NCBI GenBank assembly: GCA_004362315.1
Contig: SNWL01000003.1
Span: 806,001 to 870,000 of the forward strand
Source: Mycobacterium sp. BK086
GTDB taxonomy: Bacteria; Actinomycetota; Actinomycetes; Mycobacteriales; Mycobacteriaceae
Length of the DNA stretch: 64,000 nucleotides
Direction: 5' to 3'
Positions 39,492 to 48,442 of this stretch are shown piece after piece. Numbering within the stretch: position 1 is the first letter of the stretch; each line of letters starts with the position of its first letter. Position numbers and translations under genes: made by a program. The notes beneath the pieces are model-generated. The model worked only from the letters and a program-made list of their open reading frames with translations, was not told where the DNA came from and searched no databases.

Positions 39492-40409
39492 TCAGGCGCG
39501 CGGATGCGCCTGGTCGTGCACGGCGCGCAGCCGCGCAACGGTCACATGGGTGTAGAGCTGCGTCGTGGCCAGCGTCGAGTGGCCCAGGATCTCCTGGACG
39601 ATGCGCAGGTCAGCGCCGCCTTCCAGCAGATGCGTTGCGGCACTGTGCCGTAGGCCGTGCGGACCCATGTCGGGGGCGCCGTCGACCGCCGAGACGGTCT
39701 GGTGCACGACGGTGCGGGCCTGGCGCGGGTCGAGGCGTCTGCCCCGCGGGCCGAGCAGCAGTGCGGGACCGGAGTTCTCGTTGACGAGTTCGGGCCGGCC
39801 GTCGGTCAGCCAGGCGGTTAGCGCAGCCAGCGCCGGCGCGCCGAACGGGACGGTGCGTTGTTTGTTTCCCTTACCCAGCACGCGGAGCAGCCGCCGGCCG
39901 GTGTCGACGTCGTCGACATCCAGCCCGCATAGCTCGCTGACACGAATCCCGGTGGCGTAGAGCAATTCGACGATGAGGCGATCGCGGATGGCCAGCGGGT
40001 CGCCCTGTTCGGCGCCGAGGTCGGCGGCGGCCATGGCGGCCAGCGCCTGGTCCTGGCGCAGGACGGCGGGCAGAGTGCGGCGGGCCTTGGGCAGCTGTAG
40101 GCGCACCGCCGGGTCCTCGGTGAGCAGGCCGCGACGGGTGGCCCACGCGGTGAACGTCTTGACCGCCGAGGTGCGGCGGGCCAGCGTCGTGCGGGCTGCC
40201 CCGGCGGCGGATTGCGCGGCCAGCCACGACCGCAGCAGCGGCAGGCTCAGGCCCGCCAGTCCGGCACCGGGAGCGCGTTCGTCGACAAAGGCGAACAGCG
40301 AGCGCAGGTCGGTGAGATAGGCGCGTTGCGTGTGCTCGGAGCGGGCACGTTCCAGCGCGAGGTGCTCGGCGTAATCGTCGAGGATCGCCGAGTAGTCGCC
40401 GGGGTCCAC
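39492..40409 (-). CDS. xerC: tyrosine recombinase XerC
   Basis: The 305-residue recombinase resolves chromosome dimers at dif together with XerD. All catalytic residues are present: R156 (ATGIRVSEL), K180 (LGKGNK), H251 and R254 (HGLRH), H277 (LGHSTLATT) and the nucleophile Y286 (QLYTH). The N-terminal SAM-like DNA-binding domain occupies about 1-110. The start is GTG at 40409. It is in its normal mycobacterial place between rpsB and viuB, so it is housekeeping and not a phage integrase. Confidence 0.96.
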   Translation of the reverse strand: MDPGDYSAILDDYAEHLALERARSEHTQRAYLTDLRSLFAFVDERAPGAGLAGLSLPLLRSWLAAQSAAGAARTTLARRTSAVKTFTAWATRRGLLTEDPAVRLQLPKARRTLPAVLRQDQALAAMAAADLGAEQGDPLAIRDRLIVELLYATGIRVSELCGLDVDDVDTGRRLLRVLGKGNKQRTVPFGAPALAALTAWLTDGRPELVNENSGPALLLGPRGRRLDPRQARTVVHQTVSAVDGAPDMGPHGLRHSAATHLLEGGADLRIVQEILGHSTLATTQLYTHVTVARLRAVHDQAHPRA

Positions 40410-40483
40410 GTCCCTACGGTGGCACTCGTGCGCGTACCCCTGTGGATGCGCGCGCGGCGTGTCCCCGCGTCGTGACTATTCCG

Positions 40484-41341
40484 TTAGCCCTGGCCCGCTT
40501 CGGCGTCGGCCAATTCCCTCTTCCACTGCTTGAAGGACTCCTCCGTGCGGCCTCGGCGCCAATAGCCGGAGATGGACGCCCATTTGGCGTCGACGCCGCG
40601 TTCCTTGCGGATGTAGGGCCGCAGGTTGTGCATGACGGCCTGGGCCTCGCCGTGAATGAAGACCTGCGCTTGGCCTGGCAGCCACGGGGTGGTCTTGACG
40701 GCCTCGACCAGAGGGGCGTTGTCGCCGGCCCGGTCGTCGCCGACGAGATCGGCACGCCCACCGCGGTAGATCCAGTTGATCGCAACGGATTCCGGTGCCA
40801 CCAACTCGACCTCGTCCTCGGGACCGGCAACCTCGATGAACACCTTGCCAACAGCGTTGGGCGGCAACGCTTCCAGCGCGGCGCTGATGGCGGGCAGACC
40901 GGCTTCGTCACCGGCGAACAGATGCCAGTCGGCGGCCGGGTCGGGCGAGTACGCACCACCGGGGCCCATCAGATAGATGGTGTCGCCCGGCTTCGCCGAT
41001 GATGCCCACGGCCCGGCCACGCCGTGCTCGCCGTGCACCACGAAGTCGACGGTGATCTGGCGGGCCTGGGGATCGACGCGCCGCACAGTGTAGGTACGTA
41101 CGGTGGGCTGCTGTTCGGGCGGCAGCTTGTTGAAGATGTCCAGCGTGAACGGCGTGAAGCGGCCCTTGAGCTTCGCGACGTCGACGTCGTCGCGCACGAA
41201 GACGAACTTGACGTAGGAGTCGGTGAACTCACCGGGTTTGAAGGTGTCGAAGCCGGTACCGCCGAGCACGACGCGCACCATATGCGGTGCGAGCTGCTCA
41301 GTACTGACGACCTGAAATGTGTGTAGTGGTCGACCCGCCAC
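40484..41341 (-). CDS. viuB: siderophore-interacting flavoprotein (ViuB type)
   Basis: The 285-residue protein is a FAD-binding ferredoxin-reductase-like enzyme that reduces or releases iron from siderophores. FAD binding is shown by VRTYTVRRVD and HGVAGPWASSAKPGD, and the NAD-type domain by WHLFAGDEAGLPAISAALEAL. The C-terminal helix SGYWRRGRTEESFKQWKRE is the SIP family end. Size and position equal Rv2895c. The start is GTG at 41341. The upstream gap of 98 bases could hold a promoter. Confidence 0.92.
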   Translation of the reverse strand: MAGRPLHTFQVVSTEQLAPHMVRVVLGGTGFDTFKPGEFTDSYVKFVFVRDDVDVAKLKGRFTPFTLDIFNKLPPEQQPTVRTYTVRRVDPQARQITVDFVVHGEHGVAGPWASSAKPGDTIYLMGPGGAYSPDPAADWHLFAGDEAGLPAISAALEALPPNAVGKVFIEVAGPEDEVELVAPESVAINWIYRGGRADLVGDDRAGDNAPLVEAVKTTPWLPGQAQVFIHGEAQAVMHNLRPYIRKERGVDAKWASISGYWRRGRTEESFKQWKRELADAEAGQG

Positions 41342-41439
41342 ATCGCCTCCCGACGGAATTCGTTAGCCAACCTCTTCGACTATACGTTTCGCGATTGTGT
41401 TCGGGCTGGCTACGCCGGTCCCGCGGGGCCTATCTCGTG

Positions 41440-42495
41440 TCAATCCATGAAACCCTTGACGGTCGCCATGTCGTCGAGGCGCTCTGCGTGCGACCGCGCG
41501 ACCGGATCTGCGAGAACGCAGGTCACACCCGCTGCCTTCATCGCAGCGATGCGGTCCGCAACCTCCGCGCGACTGCCGATCAGCGAAATGGCTCGCACGA
41601 ACTCCTCTGGAACAGCTTCGGCAGCCGCACTTTTCGCGCCGGCCAAGTACCGTTGCTGGATGTCGGCCGCTTCCTGCTCGTACCCATACCGGGCGAACAG
41701 CGTGTTGTAGTAGTTCTTGCCGACGGCACCCATGCCGCCGACATACAGGGCAACGTTGTCACGCACCGCGTTCAGCGACGCTTCCTTCGCGGCATGATCG
41801 TCGGAGATCAACAACGGACTTTGGACGGTGATGCCGAGGTCGCCGAGGTCAGTGTCGCGCATCCGTTTCCCGCTGGTGAGGGCCTGCCCGAATGCACGAT
41901 CGGCCCGTTCCGGATGGAAGAGAATCGGCTGCCATTCGTCGAACACTTCGGCCGCGAGCGCAACGTTCCTCGGCCCGATCGCCGCCAGGGCCATCGGAAT
42001 GCGGTCCCGGACCGGTCGACCGATGATCTTCAGCGGCTTCCCCAATCCCGATCCGCCGGCGTCGGCATCCAACGGCAACGTGTAATGCCTGCCGTGAAAC
42101 TCGCTGGGTTCCCGCCGCCAAATCGTGCGGCAGATGGTCACGTGCTCCCGGGCTCGCTCGACCGGAGCATCGTATTTGACCCCGTGGAAGCCCTCGATGA
42201 CTTGCGGCCCCGAAGCGCCGATGCCCAAGACGCAACGCCCGCCACTGACGTAGTCGATGCCAGCGGCGGTCATGGCCAGGTTGGTGGGCGTTCGTGAATA
42301 CATCGGCAAGACCCCGAAGGCCAACTCCGCGCGGCGAGTCTTGGCCGCCACGTAGCCCATTTGGCTGACTGCGTCCACGCTGTACGCTTCGGCGATCATC
42401 ACCCGGTCCAGTCCGACCCGCTCAAAGTCGACCAATCGGTCTGCGGCAGAAGCGAACTCGTCCCCGCAATAGTGCAGGGGCATACCCAGCTTCAC
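41440..42495 (-). CDS. LLM-class flavin/F420-dependent oxidoreductase
   Basis: The 351-residue luciferase-like TIM-barrel protein has the family start MKLGMPLHYCG, VGLDRVMIAEAYSVDAVSQMGYVA, GVLPMYSRTPTNLAMTAAGIDYVSGGRCVLGIGASGPQVIEGFHG and a long central insertion. The last segment is typical of the F420 class (VLADPVARSHAERLDDMATVKGF). The function is unknown. It is upstream of viuB on the same strand and divergent from the metallo-beta-lactamase-fold gene across a 167-base AT-rich gap. Confidence 0.88.
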   Translation of the reverse strand: MKLGMPLHYCGDEFASAADRLVDFERVGLDRVMIAEAYSVDAVSQMGYVAAKTRRAELAFGVLPMYSRTPTNLAMTAAGIDYVSGGRCVLGIGASGPQVIEGFHGVKYDAPVERAREHVTICRTIWRREPSEFHGRHYTLPLDADAGGSGLGKPLKIIGRPVRDRIPMALAAIGPRNVALAAEVFDEWQPILFHPERADRAFGQALTSGKRMRDTDLGDLGITVQSPLLISDDHAAKEASLNAVRDNVALYVGGMGAVGKNYYNTLFARYGYEQEAADIQQRYLAGAKSAAAEAVPEEFVRAISLIGSRAEVADRIAAMKAAGVTCVLADPVARSHAERLDDMATVKGFMD

Positions 42496-42662
42496 AGGCT
42501 CTTCTCCTCAGTCGAAAAGGCCGCCGGGACGGCCGGATCTGTTTTCACCCCGCGCCGCCACACGTCATTTTCAAAGCACGATTCGACAGCATGTCGATGG
42601 CGTTCACCTCGTCGTAGTTCCGCAGACTAGCAGTATTTTTATTTCATGTTAAATTTTGTTTC

Positions 42663-43712
42663 GTGAGCAGAAGAGCGGCGCGAGCAATGCCATCCGCATC
42701 GGTGGCACCGATCGAGCACGGTCTCCATGAGCTGACGGATAACGTCGTCTGCGTCCCACTGCCGCTCCCCATGCCCGACCTGCAGGTCGTCAACGCCTAT
42801 GTCATCCACTGCCCCGATGGGGTGACTCTCGTCGACCCGGGTTGGGCGTACCCACCTGCCGAGACGGCCTTGCTCAAGGCACTCGACAGACTGGGATTCG
42901 CTGTCGGCGACGTACGCCGGATAGTCGCCACCCACCAACACTGGGATCACTACTCGCTCGGTGTGCAGTGGCGTGACCGGTACGGCATCGAGCTGATGCT
43001 CGGACACGAAGAACATCACAGCATCACCGCGTTCGCGCGCCAGCCCGACGAGGTTCACCCGGGCCAGGTGGAGATGTTGATCCGAGCCGGTGCACCGCAG
43101 GTTGCCACTGAGATCAAGGCGCTCGATTGGCAAGAATACGAACGGAATGTGGCGTTCTCGCCGCCCGATCGCTGGCTCACCGACGGCGAGGTGATCGACT
43201 GCGGCTCCGTACGAATGATGGTGCGCACCACTCCAGGGCACACCAGAGGCCACGTCGTGCTGCACGATGCGCGGCAGGGCCTGATCTTCACCGGTGACCA
43301 CCTGCTGCCCAGGATCACGCCATCGATCGCATTCGAGCGTGCGCCCGAGCACTTGCCCCTGCGCTCGTATATCAATTCACTGCGCTTGATGCTGGATCTA
43401 CCCGACGCACGAATGTTGCCTGCCCACGGCGCCACCGAGCGCACCACCCACGCGAGGGCCCACGAGCTGATCGAACACCACGAGACCCGACTGAATCGGA
43501 TCAGCGAGCTTGTTGCGGCCGGCGCGTGCACCGCCTACGACGTCGCGAACCAGATGCTCTGGACACGGCGCGATCTTGGGCTCGACGACCTGCCGCCCGT
43601 GCACCGCATGACGGCGATCCTGGAGGTGCAATCGCATCTGGATGTGCTGGAGCTGCACGGAACGTTGAGGAGTTCCGACGACGCTGGTGTTCGAAGCTTC
43701 GCGGCAGCGTGA
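42663..43712 (+). CDS. metallo-beta-lactamase-fold hydrolase
   Basis: The 349-residue protein has the MBL metal motif ATHQHWDH (HxHxDH), a second ligand in TTPGHTRGHVV, a bridging aspartate in IFTGDHLL, and the final histidine in MLPAHGA, so two metals should be bound. A C-terminal helical extension of about 85 residues follows, as in the LACTB2/glyoxalase II-like group. Substrate unknown. The start is GTG at 42663, with ATG at 42690 as an alternative. The upstream 60 bases are strikingly AT-rich for this genome. The gene is next to a luciferase-like monooxygenase gene, so the two may belong to one catabolic set. Confidence 0.9.
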   Translation: MSRRAARAMPSASVAPIEHGLHELTDNVVCVPLPLPMPDLQVVNAYVIHCPDGVTLVDPGWAYPPAETALLKALDRLGFAVGDVRRIVATHQHWDHYSLGVQWRDRYGIELMLGHEEHHSITAFARQPDEVHPGQVEMLIRAGAPQVATEIKALDWQEYERNVAFSPPDRWLTDGEVIDCGSVRMMVRTTPGHTRGHVVLHDARQGLIFTGDHLLPRITPSIAFERAPEHLPLRSYINSLRLMLDLPDARMLPAHGATERTTHARAHELIEHHETRLNRISELVAAGACTAYDVANQMLWTRRDLGLDDLPPVHRMTAILEVQSHLDVLELHGTLRSSDDAGVRSFAAA

Positions 43713-43726
43713 CGGTGGCGGTGCGG

Positions 43727-44860
43727 TCATGCCGGCCGCCGCACCAACTTCCAGCAGCCGTCCTCACGGCGAGCCAGGCCGGCGATCTCCAGCATCGCCA
43801 GCGGGCCCAGCACTCCTGTGGGCGGCAGACCGGAAGCGACCGCGATCTCGTCGGCGCTGAGCACGCCACGCGCGGGCAACGCCTCGTAAACCTGCTTCTC
43901 GGCGTCCGTCAGCCCATCGAGCGGGCCCACGGGCCGCGGCTCTTCGTCGGCGAATTCACCTGCCCGCCCGACCAATTCGACGACTTCCTCGGCACGGGTC
44001 ACCAGCTCGGCACCGCCGCGCAACAAGGCGTGACACCCCATCGACGAGGCTGAGGTCACCGGACCCGGCACCGCACACACCACCCGGCCCAGCGCGCGGG
44101 CCCAAGACGCGGTGTTCGCGGCCCCGCTGCGCACACCGGCCTCCACCACCACAGTGGCGACTCCCAGTGCCGCCACCAGCCGATTGCGGGTCAGAAAGCG
44201 GTGCCGAGCAGGCCGCACGCCGGGCGGATATTCGGTGAGCAGCAGCCCCGAGCCGCTGATGCGGTGCAGCAGTGCCGAGTGTCCGGCCGGGTACAGCACG
44301 TCGATGCCGCCGGCCAGAACGGCGACCGTCTCCCCCTCGACAGCCAACGCGGCACGATGGGCCACCCCGTCGATGCCGTACGCGCCACCCGAGACGACGG
44401 CCACCTCACGCTCGGCCAGCCCCGCGGCCAGGTCGGCCGCGACATGCTCGCCATAGCTGGAACACGCGCGGGTGCCCACGATGGCCGCGGACCGTTCGGC
44501 GACCTCGTCGAGCCGAGCCGGGCCGATCGCCCACAGCACCAGCGGCGGGCGACCCTGCTGCTTGTCTCGCACGGCCGATCCGCCGAAGCCCGCGAAGGCC
44601 AGCCGCGGCCACTCGTCATCGTCGGGTGTGATCAGCCGGCCACCCCGCCGCTCGATCATGTTCAAATCCTCTTCAGCCGCATGGATGTTGCGGCGGGCTG
44701 CCGTGCGGTCGCGCAACGCGTCGCTCACCTCGCCCGCCGCAACCCGATACGAGGCCTCCACCGGGCCGAGTTCGCCGACCAGCGCTGCGATTTCGTCGCA
44801 CGGCGGTTCGGCAACCCGGGACAGATACGCCCATGCCAAGGTCGTGACATCGTCGCTCAC
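43727..44860 (-). CDS. dprA: DNA-processing protein DprA (Rv2896c type)
   Basis: The 377-residue protein loads RecA on single-stranded DNA in competent species; its role in mycobacteria is not settled. The Rossmann core shows AIVGTRACSSYGEHVAADLAAGLA, VVSGGAYGIDGVAHRAAL, VAVLAGGIDVLYPAGH and FLTRNRLVAALG. A winged-helix-like DML1 domain closes the C-terminus (GVLSADEIAVASGLPPTGVLGPLAMLE). The GTG start overlaps the yifB stop as GTGA, so the two are coupled. Confidence 0.95.
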   Translation of the reverse strand: MSDDVTTLAWAYLSRVAEPPCDEIAALVGELGPVEASYRVAAGEVSDALRDRTAARRNIHAAEEDLNMIERRGGRLITPDDDEWPRLAFAGFGGSAVRDKQQGRPPLVLWAIGPARLDEVAERSAAIVGTRACSSYGEHVAADLAAGLAEREVAVVSGGAYGIDGVAHRAALAVEGETVAVLAGGIDVLYPAGHSALLHRISGSGLLLTEYPPGVRPARHRFLTRNRLVAALGVATVVVEAGVRSGAANTASWARALGRVVCAVPGPVTSASSMGCHALLRGGAELVTRAEEVVELVGRAGEFADEEPRPVGPLDGLTDAEKQVYEALPARGVLSADEIAVASGLPPTGVLGPLAMLEIAGLARREDGCWKLVRRPA

Positions 44861-46368
44861 GGCTTCACCTCTCCCCGGCGGAAACTCAGCGCCACCGCAA
44901 CGTCGTCGATGTTCGGTGTGGTGCGTCCGGCCAAATCCGCCATGGTCCAGGCCACCCGCAACGATCTGTCGACGCCGCGGATGCTCAGCACCCCACGCTC
45001 CAATGCCGTCTTCAATGGGGCCATGGCGGTGCTATCGAGCCGAAACTTACGGCGCAGCACCGATCCGCTCACCTCGGCGTTGGTGAGGAATCCGTAGTGG
45101 CGCCACCGCTCAGCGGCTGCCGCGCGGGCATGCGCGACGCGCTCGCGCACCGCAGCGGTGCTCTCCGCAGCCTCCGGAGTGAAAGCGCCAGCCCGCACCA
45201 TGTGCATCTCGACTCGTAGGTCGACGCGGTCCATCAGGGGCCCGGACAGCTTGCCGAGATAGCGCCGTTTATCCAGCGACGTGCAGATGCAGTCTTTCGG
45301 ATCGGTCTTGGCACACGCGCACGGGTTGGCTGCCATCACCAACTGGAACCGCGCTGGATAGCACGCCACCCCGTCGCGGCGGGCAAGCCGAATCTCACCG
45401 TCTTCCAACGGTGTTCGTAGCGACTCCAAGACACTGACCCGAATCTCAGCACACTCGTCGAGAAACAGGACACCCCGATGCGCACGGCTGACCGCACCCG
45501 GACGTGCCAAGCCCGAGCCCCCGCCGACGAGTGCCGCCACGCTCGAGGAGTGGTGCGGTGCAATGAAGGGCGGACTCGTGATCAACGGGGTGGTTTCCGA
45601 CAACAGCCCGACAACCGAATGGATGGCGGTCACTTCCAGGGCTTCACTCTCGGTGAGCTCCGGCAGTAGACCGGGAAGGCGTTGCGCCAGCATGGTTTTC
45701 CCGACACCGGGTGGGCCGGTGAGCATCAGGTGATGCGCCCCGGCGGCGGCCACCTCGACGGCGAATCGGGCGTGGGTCTGCCCCACCACGTCGGCCAGGT
45801 CGGCAATGGACGCAGGCTGCGGTGCCGGCGCATCGACGCGCTCGTCGAGCGTGGCTTTCCCGTTGAGCCAGGCCTGTAGTTGACCCAGCGTGGCGACTCC
45901 CAGGACTTCGATGCCGTCGACCAGGCTGGCTTCGGGCAGATTCGCACGGGGCACCACAACTGTCGGCCAGCCGTGCTGCTTGGCGGCCAGCACCGCGGGC
46001 AGAACGCCACGCACCGGCCGAATCCGCCCGTCCAGAGCCAACTCTCCCAGCAGCACCGACTTCTCGAGGCGCTCCCACGGCTTCTTGCTCTTCGCTGACA
46101 GCACGGCGGCGGCGATGGCGATGTCGTAGAGCGAGCCGGTCTTGGGCAAGGTCGCCGGCGACAACGCCAGCGTGAGGCGCGACTGCGGCCATTCGTTGCC
46201 GCAGTTGGTGATTGCCGCGCGCACGCGATCGCGGGACTCGCGCAACGCGGCGTCGGGCAGCCCGACCAGGTAGACGCCGGGCAGCCCCGAGCTGATATCC
46301 GTTTCGATCTCGACGATCTCGCCATCGAGGCCGCGCACGGCGACAGAGTAGGCCCGTCCCAGCGCCAT
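44857..46368 (-). CDS. YifB/ComM-family AAA+ Mg-chelatase-like protein
   Basis: The 503-residue ATPase has an N-terminal ChlI-like fold (SGLPGVYLVGLPDAALRESRDRV), Walker A GPPGVGKT at 218-225, and Walker B LFLDECAEI. ANPCACAKTDPKDC is the small cysteine-rich insertion typical of the family, followed by SGPLMDRVDLRVEM and a C-terminal Mg-chelatase domain. ComM relatives are branch-migration helicases in transformation. The ATG at 46368 shares one base with the yraN stop, and the 3' end overlaps dprA. The open frame reaches 46479, but that portion lies within yraN. Confidence 0.94.
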   Translation of the reverse strand: MALGRAYSVAVRGLDGEIVEIETDISSGLPGVYLVGLPDAALRESRDRVRAAITNCGNEWPQSRLTLALSPATLPKTGSLYDIAIAAAVLSAKSKKPWERLEKSVLLGELALDGRIRPVRGVLPAVLAAKQHGWPTVVVPRANLPEASLVDGIEVLGVATLGQLQAWLNGKATLDERVDAPAPQPASIADLADVVGQTHARFAVEVAAAGAHHLMLTGPPGVGKTMLAQRLPGLLPELTESEALEVTAIHSVVGLLSETTPLITSPPFIAPHHSSSVAALVGGGSGLARPGAVSRAHRGVLFLDECAEIRVSVLESLRTPLEDGEIRLARRDGVACYPARFQLVMAANPCACAKTDPKDCICTSLDKRRYLGKLSGPLMDRVDLRVEMHMVRAGAFTPEAAESTAAVRERVAHARAAAAERWRHYGFLTNAEVSGSVLRRKFRLDSTAMAPLKTALERGVLSIRGVDRSLRVAWTMADLAGRTTPNIDDVAVALSFRRGEVKP

Positions 46369-46733
46369 CAGCCGACCGCCTGAAGGTGGGTGATCTCCGG
46401 GGTGCGCTGCCGGCCGATGCGTACACCAATCACGTCGATGCGGACACTCGCCCAGCTCGCATCTTGGCCGGCCAGCCACAGCCCGGCCAAGCGACGGATG
46501 CGGCGCACCTTGGCAGGTGTGACGGCGTACTCCCAGCCGCCGAAACCGTCACCGGTGCGGGTCTTGACCTCCACGAACACCGCGGTGCGATCGGGGCCTG
46601 CGGCGATCACGTCGAGTTCGCCATAGCGGCAGCGCCAATTGCGGGCCACGATCCGCAGGCCCAGCGCGGTCAGGTGGTCAACCGCAAGCTGCTCCCCCAG
46701 CGCCCCGAGTTGGTTGCGCGTCAACGTCGTCAT
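46368..46733 (-). CDS. YraN-like endonuclease-fold protein (UPF0102)
   Basis: The 121-residue protein has a restriction-endonuclease-like fold. The conserved parts are LGALGEQLAVDHL, RIVARNWRCRYGELDVIA and VFVEVKTRTGDGFGG, where E, D and ExK form the PD-(D/E)xK-type site. The family's exact role is unknown, and the dprA-yifB-yraN grouping suggests DNA handling. The ATG at 46733 gives a family-size protein. It is coupled to yifB by a one-base overlap. Confidence 0.92.
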   Translation of the reverse strand: MTTLTRNQLGALGEQLAVDHLTALGLRIVARNWRCRYGELDVIAAGPDRTAVFVEVKTRTGDGFGGWEYAVTPAKVRRIRRLAGLWLAGQDASWASVRIDVIGVRIGRQRTPEITHLQAVG

Positions 46734-46822
46734 GGATGCAGCGTCGGCGAGTGAACCGACACACGCCGACACTCACTGCCGGATACCTGCCGAGAATGGG
46801 CGAGTTGTCCCCAGACCCGCGC

Positions 46823-46981
46823 TCATCCACAGCGTCGCCACCAACGGCGACGCTGGCATTCATCGCCGTCCGTGCCGACCCGGCCGATGCCGAACTCGGC
46901 GGCTTCCGCGCTGCTCATGCGCGTCATCAAGCGTTCGGATCGCTCGTCGTCTAACTGGGCGACCTCATCCCACCAGGCCAT
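46823..46981 (-). CDS. possible 52-residue protein
   Basis: A frame of 52 codons starts with ATG at 46981, preceded on the minus strand by a strong Shine-Dalgarno GGGGGAG at a good distance. The product begins MAWWDEVAQLDDERSERL and continues acidic/helical to about residue 35, then becomes Arg/Trp-rich (RRRWWRRCG). The first part looks like a real helical protein and the end may be decayed. No family is recognised. It lies upstream of yraN on the same strand. The rest of the interval 46734-47111 shows no convincing gene. Confidence 0.4.
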   Translation of the reverse strand: MAWWDEVAQLDDERSERLMTRMSSAEAAEFGIGRVGTDGDECQRRRWWRRCG

Positions 46982-47111
46982 GATCTCCCCCTCAACCGAG
47001 TACGTGACATCGATCGTCGCGCTGGAGAATCACGGCCGCACGCGTAGTTCGGCACTCGACTTCTCGGGGCTACTCACTGCGCTACTCGACGGTCCGAAAC
47101 ACGCTGTCGCT

Positions 47112-47495
47112 TCAGGTGAAGGGATGAAGCTCGAACCGGCCCCACGCCACAAACGCGAAGGCACAGATGAACAGAACATCACCGAGCATCGAGCCCCATT
47201 CGCTGCGGCGGAATCGAGTCGTGGCGGCGCCGGCCATGAACAACATCAGCCCGGTTGCCGCCAGCGGGACCAGAACCGGCGCGACGTTCATCAACGCGGG
47301 AAGCACGAGCCCCGCGGCGCCGACGAGCTTGATCGTTCCAATCGCCTTGATATGTCCCGGGCTGAAGTCGTCAACCCAGTGCTGACTCGTCGAGAGGGCC
47401 CGGTAGCGGGCCTTGCTCAGCAAGATCTGGCTGGCACCGCCGACGGCGAATGCGACGGCGAGCACTGCGGCGGCGACCCAAAGCACTGTGTTCAT
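47112..47495 (-). CDS. DoxX-family membrane protein
   Basis: The 127-residue protein has four membrane helices (about 3-22, 48-70, 74-92 and 105-121) in the DoxX pattern, with HIKAIGTIKLVGAAGLVLPAL as its typical second helix. DoxX relatives take part in respiratory or oxidative-stress membrane complexes. The ATG at 47495 is preferred, since longer frames run across the divergent promoter. It is divergent from an ECF sigma factor gene, a common pairing for this family. Confidence 0.85.
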   Translation of the reverse strand: MNTVLWVAAAVLAVAFAVGGASQILLSKARYRALSTSQHWVDDFSPGHIKAIGTIKLVGAAGLVLPALMNVAPVLVPLAATGLMLFMAGAATTRFRRSEWGSMLGDVLFICAFAFVAWGRFELHPFT

Positions 47496-47511
47496 GATCT
47501 CGCTCTCTGTG

Positions 47512-47572
47512 GTTACCTCAGTCCTTGCGGGCTCGTCTTTGGTGTTGACGGGTTCCGACGACGCGAGGTAAC
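47512..47572. promoter_or_regulatory. inverted GAGGTAAC pair between doxX and ECF sigma genes
   Basis: GTTACCTC at 47512-47519 and GAGGTAAC at 47565-47572 are exact reverse complements 45 bases apart in the 80-base divergent spacer, one ahead of each gene and each pointing to it. The right copy also serves as Shine-Dalgarno for the sigma gene. They may be only similar translation signals or a shared regulatory element. Confidence 0.4.
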
Positions 47573-47575
47573 AAC

Positions 47576-48439
47576 ATGACGAATGACGCCGACACTGTGG
47601 AGCAATTCGCGTTACAGCGAGGTCGTCTGCTGACGATTGCGCACCGAATTCTCGGGTCACATGCCGACGCCGAAGACGCTGTACAGGAGACGTGGCTGCG
47701 ATTCTCGCGGCAGGACCCGGCGTCGATCGACAACCCCGCAGCCTGGCTCACCACAGTGGTCGGTCGCATCTGTATCGACATGCTGCGCGCCCGCGCCGTC
47801 AGGGCCGAGGTCCCATTCGGCGATGATCCGTCCGACATCGTGGTGGTCGATGATGCCGAGACCCCGGAGGACACCGCCGTGCTGGCAGATCTGGTCGGCA
47901 TCGCCTTGTTGTCCATACTGTCTTCGCTCGGACCGGAGGAACGACTGGCCTTCGTTCTGCACGACATGTTCGCCGTCCCCTTCGTCGACATCGCCGCCAT
48001 CGTCGGCAAGTCGGAGGCCGCGACGAAGATGGCCGCGAGCCGTGCCCGGCGCAAAGTACACGTGGCACCGACAACGCCATCCGCCCTCCACGAGCAGCGC
48101 GCCGTCGTCGATGCGTTCATGCGCGCCGCTCGCGATGGCGACTTCGACGCCTTACTCGACGTCCTGGCCCCCGACGTCAGGTGGGAACAGCAGAGTGCGC
48201 GTGGGGTTACCGTCACCGTCGGTGCCACCGAAGTCGCCGACGCGGTACGACGCGGAGCACGCGCGAAGGTCACCACTCGACGCGTGTTAATCAACGGGAC
48301 GCCAGGCATCGCGGCGTGGAGCACCACGGGCAGACCCCTCGGCATCATGGTGTGCACTGTGACAAACGGACGGCTCACAGCCATCACGTCGATCTCCGAC
48401 CCTGCGCGTCTGGCCGCGCTGGATCTGCCGGAGCCGTAG
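47576..48439 (+). CDS. ECF sigma factor with C-terminal SnoaL-like domain (SigJ/ECF41 type)
   Basis: The 287-residue protein has sigma region 2 (RLLTIAHRILGSHADAEDAVQETWLRF), region 4 (LGPEERLAFVLHDMFAVPFVDIAAIVGKSEAATKMAASRARRKV), and then a NTF2/SnoaL-like domain from about residue 178 (QRAVVDAFMRAARDGDFDALLDVLAPDVRW). This extension is the mark of the ECF41/SigJ-like groups, in which it regulates the sigma factor in place of an anti-sigma factor. It is divergent from a doxX gene. No anti-sigma gene is adjacent. Confidence 0.92.
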   Translation: MTNDADTVEQFALQRGRLLTIAHRILGSHADAEDAVQETWLRFSRQDPASIDNPAAWLTTVVGRICIDMLRARAVRAEVPFGDDPSDIVVVDDAETPEDTAVLADLVGIALLSILSSLGPEERLAFVLHDMFAVPFVDIAAIVGKSEAATKMAASRARRKVHVAPTTPSALHEQRAVVDAFMRAARDGDFDALLDVLAPDVRWEQQSARGVTVTVGATEVADAVRRGARAKVTTRRVLINGTPGIAAWSTTGRPLGIMVCTVTNGRLTAITSISDPARLAALDLPEP

Positions 48440-48442
48440 AGG

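Noticed and set aside
39492-40409. Tyrosine recombinase as evidence of a prophage or integrative element
   Set aside because: It is XerC in its conserved chromosomal place, and no att repeats or phage genes are nearby.
41361-41380. IdeR-like iron box upstream of viuB
   Set aside because: AGGTTGGCTAAC resembles half of the IdeR consensus, but the two halves are offset by one base and the outer positions do not match, so symmetry is lost.
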